Source of the DNA: Gordonia sp. PP30
Lineage (GTDB): Bacteria; Actinomycetota; Actinomycetes; Mycobacteriales; Mycobacteriaceae
DNA: 64,000 nt
Assembly (NCBI RefSeq): GCF_023100845.1
Contig: NZ_CP095864.1
Span: forward strand, 2,356,001 to 2,420,000
Reading direction: 5' to 3'
The notes below the pieces were generated by a model. It was not told the DNA's origin and made no database searches. It saw only the letters and a program-made list of their open reading frames with translations. Below are positions 62,699 to 64,000 of the stretch, piece by piece; within the stretch, counting starts at the first letter, position 1; each line of letters starts with the position of its first letter. The translations under genes and the position numbers were made by a program.

Positions 62699-64000
62699 AT
62701 GTCCGATCCGATCATCACGCCCGAGCTGGTCTTGCTCGACGCCGACGCGGGCGACGACGCCGAGGCGGTGATCCGCCGTCTCACCCAGACTCTCGCCGCT
62801 GCGGGACGCTGTACCGACCCCGACGAACTCGCCGGGGCCGCCCTCGAACGCGAAGCCAAATCACCGACCGGCCTGCCCGGCGGCATCGCCATCCCGCACG
62901 CCCGCGTCGACTCCGTCGGCACCGCGTCCCTCGGCATGGCGCGACTGTCGAAGAAGGTCGACTTCGGCGGACCCGACGGTCCCGCCGACATCGTCTTCCT
63001 GATCGCCGCCCCCGGCGGTGCCGGCGCCGCGCACATGAAGCTGCTCAGCTCCCTCGCCCGCGCCCTGGTGCGCCCCGAGTTCGTCACCGCGCTGCGCGAG
63101 GCCCCGGACGCGGACGCGATCGTCGAACTGGTCGGTGAGGCCGTCGCCCCACCGCCGCAGCAACCGGCGGCCACCCCCGCGCCCGCGGCGGCGGCCGCGC
63201 CCGCCGAGAAGCCCGCCGCCACCGAGGTGACGGAGACCGCGGCGGCGCCCGCCGACGACACCCTCGTCCTGGCGATCACCGCCTGTCCCACCGGTATCGC
63301 GCACACCTACATGGCCGCCGACGCGCTGAAGCTCGCGGCCGACCGCGCCGGGGTGGAGTACCAGGTGGAGACGCAGGGCTCGTCGGGCACCACGCCGTTC
63401 ACGTCGGACGCGATCGCCCGCGCCGACGCCGTGATCTTCGCGACCGACGTCGGGGTGAAGGGCCGCGAGCGCTTCGCCGGGAAGCCGGTGATCGAGTCCG
63501 GCGTCAAGCGCGCCATCAACGAGCCGGACAAGATGATCGCCGAAGCCGTCGCCGCGGCGGGCAATCCGAACGCCAAGCGCGTCCCCGCGGGCGACGGCGC
63601 CGCCGCCTCCACCGGTGGTGACGAGGGCGCGAGCATCGGCATCGGCGGCCGCCTCAAGCAGGCGCTGCTGACCGGCGTCAGCTACATGATCCCGTTCGTC
63701 GCCGCCGGCGGCCTCCTGATGGCCCTCGGCTTCCTGTTCGGCGGTTACGAGATCGCCAACGCCAAGGTGTGTGTCCCGCAATCGCTGGTCGACGGCGACG
63801 TCACCTATCCGGCGGGCTGCGCCGGCGGCATGAACGACGCCGTGTTCTACGCGCTGCACAGTTCGCTCTGGGATCTGCCGCCGGGGGGCCTCCTCCAGTA
63901 CCTGGGTGCGGTCTTCTTCGCGCTCGGCAGCCTCGCGATGGCCTTCATGGTCCCCGTGCTGGCCGGCTACATCGCCTTCGCGATCGCCGACCGCCCCGGT
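62699..64000 (+). CDS. fruA: Fructose-specific PTS EIIABC component FruA (3-prime end beyond window)
   Basis: The frame is open from the ATG at 62699 to the window end (434 codons), so the C-terminus is missing. Residues 1-150 are EIIA with the phosphorylated H67 in IAIPHARVD. An Ala/Pro linker follows. EIIB spans about 185-290 with the phosphocysteine C196 in ITACPTGIAHTYMA. The EIIC membrane domain begins near residue 320 (LKQALLTGVSYMIPFVAAGGLL). It imports and phosphorylates fructose to fructose 1-phosphate for FruK. GAAGGA precedes the start. Confidence 0.95.
   Translation, partial: MSDPIITPELVLLDADAGDDAEAVIRRLTQTLAAAGRCTDPDELAGAALEREAKSPTGLPGGIAIPHARVDSVGTASLGMARLSKKVDFGGPDGPADIVFLIAAPGGAGAAHMKLLSSLARALVRPEFVTALREAPDADAIVELVGEAVAPPPQQPAATPAPAAAAAPAEKPAATEVTETAAAPADDTLVLAITACPTGIAHTYMAADALKLAADRAGVEYQVETQGSSGTTPFTSDAIARADAVIFATDVGVKGRERFAGKPVIESGVKRAINEPDKMIAEAVAAAGNPNAKRVPAGDGAAASTGGDEGASIGIGGRLKQALLTGVSYMIPFVAAGGLLMALGFLFGGYEIANAKVCVPQSLVDGDVTYPAGCAGGMNDAVFYALHSSLWDLPPGGLLQYLGAVFFALGSLAMAFMVPVLAGYIAFAIADRPG

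Overview
The window is GC-rich chromosomal DNA from a mycolic-acid actinobacterium (order Mycobacteriales). Gene order follows the Mycobacterium tuberculosis segment from about Rv2676c (hemQ) to Rv2720 (lexA): hemQ-hemY-hemE, DUF3000-rnd, dxs, RumA-like methyltransferase, APC permease, ceoB-ceoC, OB-fold protein, DUF3710, dut, DUF3093, DUF4193, cei, suhB, ppgK, sigA, yihY, DUF3039/DUF3099, sigB, ideR, DUF4192, PAC2 protein, nrdR, LysM protein, lexA. The genes placed between these (DUF222-HNH nuclease, NsrR-Hmp, a fatty-acid type operon, Pat-AcuC, OxyR-AhpCD, a fructose PTS) are not in that M. tuberculosis order and suggest a free-living genus such as Gordonia or a close relative. The genus is an inference. 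No tRNA, rRNA, CRISPR array, insertion sequence or prophage was seen.

Layout. 0-6.2 kb: end of a thioesterase, msrB, the coproporphyrin-dependent haem genes hemQ/hemY/hemE (all minus), and a DUF222-HNH nuclease with a repeat-bearing noncoding stretch. 6.3-12 kb: DUF2510/DUF4177 protein, DUF3000, RNase D, dxs, RNA methyltransferase. 12-15.3 kb: a KimA-like potassium importer divergent from two TrkA-type RCK proteins. 15.4-17.6 kb: nitric-oxide response (NsrR, flavohaemoglobin, small membrane protein). 17.6-23.8 kb: conserved essential-type genes (dut, DUF3710, cei, suhB, ppgK). 24-25.4 kb: principal sigma factor. 25.4-32.2 kb: accessory metabolism: a LysR-controlled lactone oxidase and a TetR-controlled operon of two short-chain dehydrogenases, an APH-type kinase and an acyl-CoA dehydrogenase. 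32.3-37.4 kb: small zinc protein, SF2 helicase, YihY, DUF3039, DUF3099, sigB. 37.4-42.1 kb: protein acetyltransferase with a degenerate acyl-CoA synthetase part, AcuC deacetylase, IdeR. 42.1-47.2 kb: DUF4192, lipoprotein, PAC2 protein, helicase that appears to start at CTG. 47.2-49.4 kb: OxyR-AhpC-AhpD. 49.5-56.5 kb: aminotransferase, YdeI-like and SRPBCC proteins, CtaG-like membrane protein, HrpA helicase. 56.5-58.5 kb: NrdR, LysM protein and LexA with two SOS boxes. 58.5-64 kb: DUF2971 protein, PTS enzyme I, and divergent fruR-fruK-fruA, the last cut by the window end.

Themes. Stress control is dense: SigA, SigB (with an ECF-type promoter), OxyR, NsrR, IdeR and LexA lie within 45 kb. Several genes share a promoter geometry of TANNNT followed by seven bases and then the start codon, which predicts leaderless mRNAs. 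The most interesting points are the K+ importer assignment beside CeoBC, the split ACAD10/11-like operon with a clear operator, the Pat-AcuC pair lacking the synthetase histidine, the CTG start, and a DUF2971 gene coupled to ptsI.
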